Origin: Leisingera aquimarina DSM 24565
GTDB taxonomy: Bacteria; Pseudomonadota; Alphaproteobacteria; Rhodobacterales; Rhodobacteraceae
DNA length: 64,000 bases
Direction: 5' to 3'
NCBI RefSeq assembly: GCF_000473165.1
Contig: NZ_KI421504.1
Location: forward strand, 1 to 64,000
Within the stretch, counting starts at the first letter, position 1; every line of letters starts with the position of its first letter. The notes under the pieces are model-generated. The model ran no database searches. It worked only from the letters and a program-made list of their open reading frames with translations, and had not been told where the DNA came from. Below are positions 1 through 8,629 of the stretch, piece after piece. Made by a program: the position numbers and the translations under genes.

Positions 1-377
1 ATGCCTTGAGGCGTTTCTTCATGGCCTCCAGACCGTCGCGCAGCCAGATCAAGCGGACGCCGGAAGATGACACCATGATGCCCTGCTGCTGGAGTTCCCG
101 CGAGGCGCGCTTCTGCCCCGGCGCCGGATTTTCAATCGCCAGTTCGATCACCGCCCGCTCAACGTGCTCCGGCACCCGGTTCTTCAGGATCGGCTTGCGG
201 CGGCTGAGATCCATCAGCGCCTGCCCGCCGCCCTGTTCATAGAGCTCCATGAAGCGGTAGCAGCTGTCCCGGCTGCACCCCATCACCTTGCAGGCCTGCG
301 AAACGCTGCCGAGCTGCTTCGCAGGCTCCAGCAGCCCCAGCTTCGGCTTGATGATCTTGTCCTGAATACTCGTCATT
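1..377 (-). CDS. IS481-type transposase, N-terminal part (runs off window)
   Basis: Open frame on the minus strand from ATG at 377 to the window edge (about 125 residues). It begins MTSIQDKIIKPKLGLLEPAK and contains a helix-turn-helix (KQLGSVSQACKVMGCSRDSCY), then the basic segment LSRRKPILKNRVPEHVERAV and a second HTH-like segment around QKRASRELQQQGIMVS. This layout is the DNA-binding N-terminus of IS481/IS3-type transposases; the catalytic DDE domain lies outside the window. It sits just downstream of the CMD gene on the same strand. Whether the copy is intact cannot be judged here. Confidence 0.8.
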
Positions 378-443
378 GATCGGCACTCTTTGCTTGCGCT
401 CCAGAAGAGCAGAAATGTCAGATCAAGTCGCGTGTTCTACACA
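1..443 (-). mobile_element. Insertion sequence (IS481-like), one end
   Basis: The transposase gene is preceded by about 66 bp of non-coding DNA. Read on the minus strand, this ends at a TGTGTAGAACA tract (443 inward), with a TGTCAG-type tract further in (about 417-423). IS481-group elements commonly end in TGT...ACA inverted repeats, so 443 is my inferred outer end. The partner end and any target duplication are outside the window, so the boundary is inference. Confidence 0.5.
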
Positions 444-467
444 TTATCCAACGCCAGTGCCTCAGCG

Positions 468-845
468 CTACTCTTCCAGAACCTTGCGCGCGGCCCGGAA
501 GCATTCCAGCGCTTGCGGAACACCGCAGTAGATCCCGATCACATGGATGATCGCCCGGATCTCCTCTTTTGTGACGCCGTTGTTGATGGCGCCGCGGCAG
601 TGCAGCTCCCATTCGTGCATCTTGCCCAGCGCTCCGATCATTGAAAGGTTCATCATCGAGCGGGTTTTGGCGTCGATCGCATCATCGCCCCAGCCAAAGC
701 CCCAGCACCAGGCAGTCATTGCCTCCTGGAAGGGGCGGGTGAAATCATCCGCCGCGGCCAGGTTCTTTTCGACATATTCGGCGCCAAGGGTTGCCTTGCG
801 CTGCTCCATTCCCTTCAGGAACAGGTCTTCGTCAAATGCGCTCAT
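468..845 (-). CDS. Carboxymuconolactone decarboxylase (CMD) family protein
   Basis: A 125-residue alpha-helical protein with the core of the CMD/AhpD-like family: TRSMMNLSMIGALGKMHEWE, then GVTKEEIRAIIHVIGIYCGV. It resembles the gamma-carboxymuconolactone decarboxylase PcaC group in length (about 125-130 residues). It has no CxxC pair, so a peroxidase (AhpD) role is unlikely. It is the last gene of the leftward operon, starting 1 bp after the aldehyde dehydrogenase stop. The context is methylamine/betaine breakdown, so the true substrate may be a small acid or lactone made there. The family call is firm; the reaction is unknown. Confidence 0.8.
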   Translation of the reverse strand: MSAFDEDLFLKGMEQRKATLGAEYVEKNLAAADDFTRPFQEAMTAWCWGFGWGDDAIDAKTRSMMNLSMIGALGKMHEWELHCRGAINNGVTKEEIRAIIHVIGIYCGVPQALECFRAARKVLEE

Positions 846-846
846 C

Positions 847-2301
847 TCAGCCTCTCAGTTTCATGGCGATGTTTTTGGTCTGCACATAGTTCCACAGCGC
901 CTCACGGCCCTTTTCGCGGCCATAGCCGGATTTGCCGTAGCCCCCGAACGGAGTCTCGACCCCGCCCGCGTACCATTCGTTCATGAACACCTGGCCTGCC
1001 CGGATCTTGCGGGCCGACTGGGTGGCGCGGTCCAGGTCGCGGGTAAAGACGCCGCCGACCAGCCCGTACTCGGTGCTATTGGCGATCTCGATTGCCTCTG
1101 CATCGGACCGGAACTTGAGTACCGACAGCACAGGGCCGAAGATTTCCTCGCTGGAGATGCTATCGTTCGGTGTGATGCCGGAGACAATGGTCGGGGCCAG
1201 GAAGGCACCCGCATTGCTAACCGGCGTTCCACCGGTGGCAACGGTGGCGCCGTCTGCCTGCGCCTGCTGGACGATGCCCAGGGCGCGGTCGCGCTGGGGC
1301 ATGGAGACCATGGCGCCCATGTTGGCGCCGAACTCTGGCCGGTCGATGCCGGGGCCAACGCTGAGGCTTTGGGCCACATTCACCGCGCGCTCGACCAGCT
1401 CGTCGTGGCGGCTTTCGTGCACAATCACCCGGCTCATGGCGCTGCAGACCTGGCCTGCGTTGAAGTAGATTCCCCAGCGGATGTCGTTCTCGAAGGCGTC
1501 GAGGTCGGCGTCCTCATGCACGATAGCGGCGGATTTGCCGCCGAGTTCCAGCACACACGGCACCACGTTCTGCGCCGCCGCGGTGGCGATACGGATGCCG
1601 GTGGGAACCGAGCCGGTAAAGACGATCTGGTTCACCTGCGGGTGACCGGAAAGTGCCGCGCCTGCTTCGTGGCCGCAACCGCACAGGATATTGACCGCGC
1701 CAGCCGGGAAACCGGCAGCCTCGGCTGCACGGGCGAGCCAGGCGTTGGTAAGCGGTGTCAGCTCAGGTGTCTTGATCACGCAAGTGTTGCCGGTGGCGAG
1801 CGCTGCGGACAGCGAACGCGCGGTCATCTCCACGGGGTAGTTCCAGGGGATGATCTGGGCCGAGACGCCCATCGGCTCGTTCTCGGTCCAGTCGAAGTAA
1901 CCGCCACCCAGCGGGATCGAGCGGCCTTCGACGGTGCTAGCCTGGTTTCCGTAGTATTCGAAGTAAAGCGCGGCGCCCTCAACCTCGATCCGGGATTCCC
2001 ACAACGGCTTGCCCTGTTCCAAAGTAAGGACGCGGGCGATCTCGTCGAGATTGTCCAAAAGGTAACGCCCCATCGCCTGTACCATGCGCCCGCGCGCAAT
2101 CGGGCGCAGCGCGGACAGCTCCCCTGACAGGTGCAGCCGGCGGGCGGCCTGCACGGCGCGGTCCACGTCGGCGGCATCTGCCAGCGCATGCCGCGCCAGC
2201 ACCTCGCCATTGGCCGGGTTTGTTACATCAATCCACCCTGCCCCGCCGGGCACCCAGGCGCCATCGATGTAGTTCAGCCATTCGGCATCAAGCTGTGTCA
2301 T
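847..2301 (-). CDS. NAD(P)-dependent aldehyde dehydrogenase
   Basis: A full-length 484-residue ALDH superfamily enzyme that oxidises an aldehyde to the acid. Visible landmarks are the oxyanion Asn in IPWNYP (N154), the general-base Glu in LELGGKS (E252) and the catalytic Cys in NAGQVCSAMS (C286). The sequence is nearest the betaine-aldehyde dehydrogenase style of ALDH. It lies 6 bp downstream of the Rieske oxygenase gene in one transcription unit, so it probably oxidises the aldehyde left by demethylation or ring opening of the betaine. Exact substrate not determinable. Confidence 0.88.
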   Translation of the reverse strand: MTQLDAEWLNYIDGAWVPGGAGWIDVTNPANGEVLARHALADAADVDRAVQAARRLHLSGELSALRPIARGRMVQAMGRYLLDNLDEIARVLTLEQGKPLWESRIEVEGAALYFEYYGNQASTVEGRSIPLGGGYFDWTENEPMGVSAQIIPWNYPVEMTARSLSAALATGNTCVIKTPELTPLTNAWLARAAEAAGFPAGAVNILCGCGHEAGAALSGHPQVNQIVFTGSVPTGIRIATAAAQNVVPCVLELGGKSAAIVHEDADLDAFENDIRWGIYFNAGQVCSAMSRVIVHESRHDELVERAVNVAQSLSVGPGIDRPEFGANMGAMVSMPQRDRALGIVQQAQADGATVATGGTPVSNAGAFLAPTIVSGITPNDSISSEEIFGPVLSVLKFRSDAEAIEIANSTEYGLVGGVFTRDLDRATQSARKIRAGQVFMNEWYAGGVETPFGGYGKSGYGREKGREALWNYVQTKNIAMKLRG

Positions 2302-2307
2302 TATCCG

Positions 2308-3408
2308 TTAGGTCTCCGCTGCGAGATCGTGGTCTGCCGCTTCGCGCATCCACTTCTGAAGATGCAGGATTGAATGTTCCGAGTTCACTCCGCAAGAGGG
2401 ATCAACCACCAAAGGCCCGGGAACATAGCCGCGGCTTTTCAACCCCCGCTGGACAGATTCCACCAAATGGATGTCTTCCTCCACCGTGGTGGCCCGGTCC
2501 TGAACCGCCATGCGGCGCACGGTTTCATTGTCCTCGCCGCCGATGGAATACCAGCCGCGCCAAACCACCACATGATCGGCATCGACCGCCCGCCAGTGAT
2601 AGGTGTTCAGCAGATTGCCGGGATAGACCTGGAAGGAGAACATCGGCCACAAGAACCAGCTGGAGTATTTCTCGTTGTTTTCAAAACCGGAGTTGATGTC
2701 ATAACTCATCTGCTCCAGCGAATTGCACTCGGTGGTGTGGCGCAGGCAAAAGCCCTGGGGCTGGATGTCATAGGTTTCCGGCTTGATCACCCCGGTCGAA
2801 AAAGTCGGATGATTCAGGCTGCAATGATAGCATTCGGAGTAGTTCTCGACCGAAACCTTCCAGTTGCAGTTCTCCGGGATGTCCACCCATTCCAGCGGTT
2901 TCAGATCACCCCAGTTGGGCACAAAGCTTTCCAGCTCCCCCCGCACATTCGGGAACCACTCGTCCATCGGCTTGGCCTCGGGATCGAGGTTCACAAAGAT
3001 GAAGCCCAGGAAAACTTCGGTGCGGACCTCTGTCAGGCAGACCTTGGATTTATCGAAACCCTGCACAGATTTGAGGTTCGGCCCGGCGCGCAGCTGGCCG
3101 GTCAGCTCATAGGTCCAGGCGTGATAGGGGCAGACCACAACCCGCGTGGTGCCTTCGCCAGAAACCAATTGGTGGGCACGATGCTGACAGACATTATAGA
3201 AAGTGCGGATTTCACCATCGCGCCCCTTGATGCTGAACAGGCTTTCGCCGGCCATTTCAAAAGCAAAATAGTCGCCAGTGTTTTCAAGCTGGCTGGCATG
3301 GCCTGCAAATTGCCAGCTGTGCGCCAAAAGACCCTTGCGTTCGGCCTCAAAGAGGACCGGGTCAGTGTAATACCGCGCCTCAAGAGAATGGGTCGGGGCT
3401 GTGTTCAT
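2308..3408 (-). CDS. Rieske non-haem iron oxygenase alpha subunit (betaine demethylase type)
   Basis: A 366-residue Rieske oxygenase. The 2Fe-2S ligands are C74-x-H76 (YNVCQHRAH) and C93-xx-H96 (CPYHAWTY). The mononuclear iron site follows at NYSECYHCSLNH (E192, H195, H200). The family includes glycine-betaine monooxygenase GbcA, the stachydrine demethylase Stc2 and choline monooxygenase, which remove or oxidise N-methyl groups of quaternary amines. The gene overlaps the RpiR regulator by 4 bp and leads the ALDH-CMD operon. No ferredoxin reductase partner is encoded in the window, so electrons must come from elsewhere. An N-demethylase of a betaine is the likeliest role. Confidence 0.88.
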   Translation of the reverse strand: MNTAPTHSLEARYYTDPVLFEAERKGLLAHSWQFAGHASQLENTGDYFAFEMAGESLFSIKGRDGEIRTFYNVCQHRAHQLVSGEGTTRVVVCPYHAWTYELTGQLRAGPNLKSVQGFDKSKVCLTEVRTEVFLGFIFVNLDPEAKPMDEWFPNVRGELESFVPNWGDLKPLEWVDIPENCNWKVSVENYSECYHCSLNHPTFSTGVIKPETYDIQPQGFCLRHTTECNSLEQMSYDINSGFENNEKYSSWFLWPMFSFQVYPGNLLNTYHWRAVDADHVVVWRGWYSIGGEDNETVRRMAVQDRATTVEEDIHLVESVQRGLKSRGYVPGPLVVDPSCGVNSEHSILHLQKWMREAADHDLAAET

Positions 3409-4292
3409 TCAGGGTCCTCCGCGTAGATGCCAAGCTGGTGCCTGCGTTTGTGAAACTTCTCCACCCGCTCGACGATTTCCTCGCTGGAGACAGCAATAAC
3501 AAAGGACAGCAGCGTTTCCAGAAAAGCGATGGTCGAGACGGATGAAGGGAAGAATTGCGGCGTGTCCGCCGAGACGACAAATCCGTGGTCTGCGTGCAGG
3601 ACCAAGGGGCTGGCGGGGCTGTCGGAAATGCCGACGATGGTGACCCCTTGTTCGCGTGCGATCTGGATCGCCTCGATCACCTCAGCCCTATATGGCTTGC
3701 AGGTCATCGCGATAAGCACATCCTGGCTGTCCGCCCAGGCAAGGTCATCGACCGCCGTGGAGCCGGGCCGCGGGATGGCGTGGAATTGCTTCATGCCAGT
3801 GGAGGCAAGATAGGTGAAGTTGCGGGCGTTGGCGTTGTTCACCCCCACGCCCAGCGTGAAGACCTGGCGGGAATTCCAGATCGCATGCGCCGCGACCTCC
3901 AGGCTGCCCGCATCGATACCGGCAAAGGTTTCCTCGATATTCTGGATCGCGGCGCCCACCATATCGGCATATAGGCCGCCCAACTCACCCGACTTACCGA
4001 TGTCCTGCAGCCAGCGCGCCCGGTCGGGGAATGACACCCCGCCCCTGCGAATCGCTTCGCGGAACGGGGCGCGGAAATCCTCGTAGCCGTCAAACCCCAC
4101 CTGCCGCGCCATGCGGACAAAGGTGTTGGGCTTCACATTCGCCGCCTCGGCAATCTCGCGCACGGTGGAAACCCCAACATCCGCAGGGTTTTCCAGCACA
4201 TAGCGGGCCGCCTTCTGTGCCTCAGGGGTCAGCGCCTCCCACTCTTCGGTGAGGCGCTCTAAAACAGTCGATGATACATTTGTGCCATTCAT
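3405..4292 (-). CDS. RpiR-family transcriptional regulator (HTH plus SIS domain)
   Basis: A 295-residue regulator. The N-terminal HTH_6 domain (residues about 10-80) has a recognition segment, REIAEAANVKPNTFVRMARQ; a C-terminal SIS domain (about 130-270) has LGVGVNNANARNFTYLASTG and DVLIAMTCKPYRAEVI. I chose ATG 4292 over a TTG at 4349 because the family N-terminus begins here. The start lies inside an inverted repeat (4281-4308), suggesting autoregulation. It is divergent from the FAD/GcvT operon and co-directional with the Rieske operon, so it probably governs both. The ligand is unknown; it need not be a sugar phosphate. Confidence 0.87.
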   Translation of the reverse strand: MNGTNVSSTVLERLTEEWEALTPEAQKAARYVLENPADVGVSTVREIAEAANVKPNTFVRMARQVGFDGYEDFRAPFREAIRRGGVSFPDRARWLQDIGKSGELGGLYADMVGAAIQNIEETFAGIDAGSLEVAAHAIWNSRQVFTLGVGVNNANARNFTYLASTGMKQFHAIPRPGSTAVDDLAWADSQDVLIAMTCKPYRAEVIEAIQIAREQGVTIVGISDSPASPLVLHADHGFVVSADTPQFFPSSVSTIAFLETLLSFVIAVSSEEIVERVEKFHKRRHQLGIYAEDPE

Positions 4293-4308
4293 GATTGACG
4301 ATGGTACA
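4281..4308. promoter_or_regulatory. Candidate operator (inverted repeat) at the RpiR start
   Basis: TGTGCCAT (4281-4288) and ATGGTACA (4301-4308) form a dyad with one mismatch and a 12-bp spacer. It overlaps the regulator start codon and lies in the 71-bp divergent region upstream of the FAD/GcvT gene, a suitable place to control both directions. Confidence 0.45.
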
Positions 4309-4363
4309 AAAATGGAATTAGCCTGTCGAGCAGAAAAGCGACTCTGCAATCAGGAACGGCGAA

Positions 4364-6823
4364 ATGGCTGAGAAAGAATTCCCGACACAGGCCAAAGTGG
4401 TCATCGTGGGCGGCGGCGTGATGGGAGTGGGCCTGGCCTATCACCTGGCGCATGAGGGCTGGGGCGAGGAGGTGGTGCTGCTGGAGAAGGCTGAGCTGAC
4501 CTCCGGCTCGACCTGGCACGCAGCGGGGCAGATCACACACTCCACCAGCTCCTTTGGCCTTGGCAAATGCGTTGACTACAACATCGGACTTTATTCAGGG
4601 AAGCTAGAGGAAGAGACCGGCCAGGCGGTGACCTGGCACGGCTGCGGCTCGTTCCGCCTGGCCTATACCGAGGACGAGATGGACTGGCTGCGCCACACCC
4701 TGTCCGTCGGGCGCTCGCTGGGGTTCAACATCGAACTGGTCGGCCCCGGGAAAGTCGCTGAACTGCACCCCTTCTATAATCTGGATGGCGTGCTGGGCGC
4801 GCTTTATACACCCGATGACGGCCACGTGGACCCGACCAACGTCACCATGGCACTGGCCGCAGGCGCCCGCCAGCTGGGCGCGCGGATCATCCGCCACTGC
4901 CGCGCCACCAACATCACCCAAGCCAAGAACGGCGAGTGGGTCGTTGAAACGGAAAAAGGCACCATTACTTGCGAGCATGTTGTCAACGCCGGCGGCACCT
5001 ATGCCCGCCAGATGGGCGAATGGTCCGGTTTGCAGCTGCCGATGACCTCAATGACCCACCATTACTTTGTGACTGAACCGGTACCGGAGTTCGAAAGCTT
5101 GGACAAAGAGCTGCCGGTGATCCGCGACGACAAAAAGGTCTCAGGCTATATCCGTATGGAGCAGAAGCGCGGGCTGATCGGGATCTACGAGAAAGAGGGC
5201 AGCAACTCAGTCTGGCACGACCACTGCCCCTGGGAATATGAGAACTGGCTGTTTGATGCCGATTACGACCGGGTGATGCCGTGGCTAGAGGAAAGCCTGA
5301 ACCGGATGCCGATCTTTGCTGACCTCGGTATTCAGCGCGAGGTGCATGGCGCGATCTCCCATCCGCCGGACGGCAACCCATTGATCGGCCCGGCGCCCGG
5401 CGTCCAGAACTACTGGTGCTGCTGCGGCACCCAGATCGGCATTGGCTGGGGCCCGGGTCTGACCCGCGAGCTGGCACGCTGGATGGTGCATGGCGCTGCC
5501 GACATCTCCATGCGCGAGTACGACCCGCGCCGCTTTGGCACCTATGCCACCAAGGACTGGCAGGTGACCAAAGCGCATGAGGACTACAAACTGCGCCACG
5601 AGATCCCCTTCCCGCATTTCAACCGTCTCGCAGGCCGCCCGATCAAGCCGTCGCCGCTCTATGAACGGCTGAAGGAAAAAGGCGCTGTCTATGAGGAAGT
5701 CTATGGCCACGAGCGCCCGCGCTGGTTTGCCAAAAACGGTGTCGAACAGCGCGATCACTATTCCTTCCGCCGCAATGAAGTGCACGATATGATCGGGCTG
5801 GAATGCAAGGCCGTGCGCGACGGCGTCGGCATCATGGACATCTCCGCCTTCACCAAGGTCGAGGTCTCGGGCCCCGGCGCCGCCGCCCTCTTGGACCGGC
5901 TGACCGCCAACCGCCTGCCGCAGAAGGTCGGCGGCATCGCCCTCACCCATATGCTGAACCGCCGCGGCCGGATTGAGCTGGAAACCACCGTGGTGAAACT
6001 GGCAGAGGACAGCTACTACCTCGTCTGCGCGGCCTTCTTTGAACAGCGGCTCTTGGACCACCTGAATCAGAACCTCGCGGGCGAAGAGGTGGCGATCACA
6101 ACCCTCTCCACCGATTGGGCCGCCATCGCTCTCAATGGTCCGAAAGCCCGCGAGGTCCTGGCCGCCTGCACCGATGCCGACCTCACAAACGCCTGTTTCA
6201 AATGGCTGACGGCGCAGCAGATCAAGGTTGCAGGCCACACACTCTGGGCCTTCCGTATGTCTTATGCGGGCGAGCTTGGCTGGGAACTCCATATCCCCCG
6301 CGATAGCACGCTGGCGGTCTACGACGCGCTTTGGGCTGCGGGCGAAGCACATGGCATTGCCGACTACGGCTCCTTCGCCATGAACGCGATGCGGATGGAG
6401 AAGGGCTTCAAGGGCGCCGGTGAACTCACCAATGAGGTGACCCTGGCCGAGGCCGATGTGCTGCGGTTTGCCCGTACCGACAAGGACTACCTGGGCAAGG
6501 ACAAGACGCTGAACGCGGACGCCCTGCCTTGGGTCTGCGCCTATCTGGAGATCGAGCCGGACGGCATTGAGGACGGCCACGGCGGTGAGGCCGTCCTGCT
6601 GGAGGGCCAGGTCGTGGGTTCCACCGCCTCGGTCGCCTATGGCCATACCGTCGGCAAGATCCTGGCCTTTGCTTATGTGAAACCGCACGCCAATGTGCCG
6701 GGCACGCAGATCGAAGTGATCGTTGCCGGAGAGCCGCGCAAGGGCCGGATCCTGGGCGCCCCCGCCTATGACCCCGAAAGCCTGCGGCCCCGTACCGACG
6801 CGGAACTCGCTCCGGCAGAATGA
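4364..6823 (+). CDS. FAD-dependent dimethylglycine/sarcosine dehydrogenase-like protein with GcvT domain
   Basis: An 819-residue two-part enzyme. The N-terminal DAO domain (about 1-430) has the dinucleotide fold VVIVGGGVMGVGLAYHLAH and the segment SGSTWHAAG, whose His52 matches the covalent-flavin histidine of dimethylglycine dehydrogenase. The C-terminal half (about 430-810) is GcvT_N plus GcvT_C, which binds tetrahydrofolate and captures the methyl carbon as methylene-THF. It is preceded by AGGAACG. As first gene of the rightward operon, opposite a Rieske demethylase, it probably removes later N-methyl groups of the betaine. Several paralogues with different substrates exist in Roseobacters, so the exact N-methyl substrate is open. 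Confidence 0.88.
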   Translation: MAEKEFPTQAKVVIVGGGVMGVGLAYHLAHEGWGEEVVLLEKAELTSGSTWHAAGQITHSTSSFGLGKCVDYNIGLYSGKLEEETGQAVTWHGCGSFRLAYTEDEMDWLRHTLSVGRSLGFNIELVGPGKVAELHPFYNLDGVLGALYTPDDGHVDPTNVTMALAAGARQLGARIIRHCRATNITQAKNGEWVVETEKGTITCEHVVNAGGTYARQMGEWSGLQLPMTSMTHHYFVTEPVPEFESLDKELPVIRDDKKVSGYIRMEQKRGLIGIYEKEGSNSVWHDHCPWEYENWLFDADYDRVMPWLEESLNRMPIFADLGIQREVHGAISHPPDGNPLIGPAPGVQNYWCCCGTQIGIGWGPGLTRELARWMVHGAADISMREYDPRRFGTYATKDWQVTKAHEDYKLRHEIPFPHFNRLAGRPIKPSPLYERLKEKGAVYEEVYGHERPRWFAKNGVEQRDHYSFRRNEVHDMIGLECKAVRDGVGIMDISAFTKVEVSGPGAAALLDRLTANRLPQKVGGIALTHMLNRRGRIELETTVVKLAEDSYYLVCAAFFEQRLLDHLNQNLAGEEVAITTLSTDWAAIALNGPKAREVLAACTDADLTNACFKWLTAQQIKVAGHTLWAFRMSYAGELGWELHIPRDSTLAVYDALWAAGEAHGIADYGSFAMNAMRMEKGFKGAGELTNEVTLAEADVLRFARTDKDYLGKDKTLNADALPWVCAYLEIEPDGIEDGHGGEAVLLEGQVVGSTASVAYGHTVGKILAFAYVKPHANVPGTQIEVIVAGEPRKGRILGAPAYDPESLRPRTDAELAPAE

Positions 6824-6847
6824 GCAAACAACAGGCTCCCCTTCATC

Positions 6848-6895
6848 TATTCAAAAATACTCCGGGGGAGCCAAAGGCGGGGGCAGCGCCCCCTC
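6848..6895. repeat. Extragenic CAAAATACTCC-type repeat, copy 1
   Basis: The tract TCAAAAATACTCCGGGGGAG is followed by a GGGGGCAGCGCCCC hairpin. It sits in the 101-bp gap between the FAD/GcvT and MDR genes. Related copies lie near 9750, 23197, 39522, 50124 and 50904. Confidence 0.6.
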
Positions 6896-6924
6896 CTCCA
6901 TAGCCAAAAAGGGAAACGCGAAAA

Positions 6925-8007
6925 ATGACCCTGCCCGATACCATGAAGGCGATGGTTCTGACCGGCCATGGCGATCTGGACAAATACGAATGGCACGAGG
7001 ACTGGCCGGTGCCGCAACCCGGCCCGATGGAGGTGCTGATCAAGGTCGGCGCCTGCGGCCTGAACAACACCGATGTGAACACCCGCTCCGGCTGGTATTC
7101 CAAGGCAGTTGAGGGCGCCACCACCGGCGGCGCCTTTGACGAAGCGGGCGAGGAAGACCCGACCTGGGGCGGCCGCCCCCTCACCTTCCCCCGCATCCAG
7201 GGGGCCGACGCGGTTGGCAAAGTGGTGGCTGCGGGCAAGGGCGCCGACCCCGCGCTGATCGGCAAGCGTGTCATGGTCGGCGGCTGGGTCCGCGACTGGG
7301 ATGACCGGGAGAATATGAACAAGGCGGGCTACTTCGGCTCCGAATGCGATGGCGGTTTTGCCGAATACACCAAGGCGGATGTCCGTGGTGTTGCGGTGGT
7401 TGAAAGCCCAATCAGCGATGCGGAGCTTGCAACCTTCTCCTGCTCTTATGTCACCGCCGAAGGCATGCTGAGCCGAGCCAATGTTGGCGAGGACGACACC
7501 GTATTGATCCCCGGAGCTTCGGGCGGGGTTGGCGGCGCGCTGATCCAGCTTGCCAAACGCCGCGGCGCACGGGTGATCGCGATGGCCTCCGAAGCCAAAC
7601 ACGCAGAGGTGGCCGAACTCGGCCCCGACCTGATCCTGCCGCGGTCGCCGAAAAACCTTCGGGCCGCACTTGGCGATGAGAACGTCACCGTTGCAGCCGA
7701 TGTGGTTGGCGGTGCCGCCTGGCCCGAACTGATCGGCGTGCTGGAGCGCGGCGGCCGCTACACCTGCTCGGGTGCGATTGCCGGACCGATGGTGGAGCTG
7801 GATCTGCGAACCTTTTACCTGCGCGACCTGACCTTCACTGGCTCCACTGTGACACCGCACCGCAACTTCACCGATGTGGTCTCCTACATCGAGAAAGGCG
7901 AGATCAAACCGGCGCTGGCGGCAACCTACCCGCTTTCAGACTTGAAGGAAGCGCAGGCTGCCTTCATTGCCAAAAAACACACCGGCAACATTGTGGTGGT
8001 GCCATGA
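6925..8007 (+). CDS. Zinc-independent MDR-family oxidoreductase (quinone-oxidoreductase-like)
   Basis: A 360-residue medium-chain dehydrogenase/reductase. The N-terminal GroES-like domain contains IKVGACGLNNTDVNTRSGWY. The Rossmann domain has PGASGGVGGALIQLAKRRGA, typical of the NADPH quinone-oxidoreductase branch. The usual four-Cys structural zinc loop is not seen. It overlaps the next gene by 4 bp, so it is part of the betaine operon. It may reduce or oxidise a carbonyl or enoyl intermediate of ring breakdown; the substrate is not evident. Confidence 0.82.
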   Translation: MTLPDTMKAMVLTGHGDLDKYEWHEDWPVPQPGPMEVLIKVGACGLNNTDVNTRSGWYSKAVEGATTGGAFDEAGEEDPTWGGRPLTFPRIQGADAVGKVVAAGKGADPALIGKRVMVGGWVRDWDDRENMNKAGYFGSECDGGFAEYTKADVRGVAVVESPISDAELATFSCSYVTAEGMLSRANVGEDDTVLIPGASGGVGGALIQLAKRRGARVIAMASEAKHAEVAELGPDLILPRSPKNLRAALGDENVTVAADVVGGAAWPELIGVLERGGRYTCSGAIAGPMVELDLRTFYLRDLTFTGSTVTPHRNFTDVVSYIEKGEIKPALAATYPLSDLKEAQAAFIAKKHTGNIVVVP

Positions 8008-8612
8008 CCCGGGCGCTGTTCGATCAGGCGCTGGCGGCCGTCGAAGCGTATCATGCAGCGCTGCCCGCGGTGGCGGAATTCCAGCCCTGGCCGGATGACC
8101 TCTCCTGGGCCGGGCGGGGCGGAAACCAGGTCACCGGCGCAGCGCTGGTGCAATCGGACCCTGGCTTTGCCGCCGAGGGCATCCCGGCAGCCGCCGAGGT
8201 TCGCGCGCTGCAGCAGGCGGTCATGGCGCTGGCGCCCGTTGCCGAATGGCGCCTCACCTATACGGAGGAGGAAGTCGGCCAGGATTTCCTGCAGCGCTTC
8301 GGCTGGTTTGAATTGGTGGGGCCAACCGGCCACTTCCACTCGCTGCAAACCCGTATGACCATCGGTTATTGGGGTCCGGGGCTTGATTACCCCTGGCATC
8401 AGCACGGACCGGAAGAGCTTTACACCATTCTCTCCGGCAGCGCCGATTTCATGGCCAAAGGCGAAGAGGTGCGCCGCCTGGTGCCGGGCGACACCAAGAT
8501 GCATGGGCCCAATCAGCCGCATGCGATGATCACTAATGAGCATCCGATCCTTTGCTTCGTTTTCTGGCGCGGCGAGGGGCTGGCGGATGATCCGGCAATG
8601 TCCCCGGGCTGA
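8004..8612 (+). CDS. dddQ: DddQ-like cupin (DMSP lyase family), first copy
   Basis: A 202-residue protein with a single C-terminal cupin barrel. The metal/catalytic block YPWHQHGPEELY gives H132, H134, E138 and Y140, with a later His at H173 (QPHAMI). This reproduces the H-x-H-x3-E-x-Y...H arrangement that I recall for DddQ DMSP lyases, where the Tyr is the base that starts beta-elimination to DMS and acrylate. Overall length fits the family (about 190-205). It lies between an MDR enzyme (4-bp overlap) and an enolase-superfamily gene (17-bp gap). The family call is strong; DMSP as the physiological substrate is less sure, because the whole neighbourhood is for N-methylated compounds. A lyase acting on a betaine-like substrate is a real alternative. 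Confidence 0.78.
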   Translation: MTRALFDQALAAVEAYHAALPAVAEFQPWPDDLSWAGRGGNQVTGAALVQSDPGFAAEGIPAAAEVRALQQAVMALAPVAEWRLTYTEEEVGQDFLQRFGWFELVGPTGHFHSLQTRMTIGYWGPGLDYPWHQHGPEELYTILSGSADFMAKGEEVRRLVPGDTKMHGPNQPHAMITNEHPILCFVFWRGEGLADDPAMSPG

Positions 8613-8629
8613 CCACAGGAGCGTAATCC

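Noticed and set aside
547-2127. Long plus-strand reading frame opposite the first aldehyde dehydrogenase
   Set aside because: It is the antisense shadow of a clear ALDH; high G+C keeps the opposite frame open and its translation has no domain.
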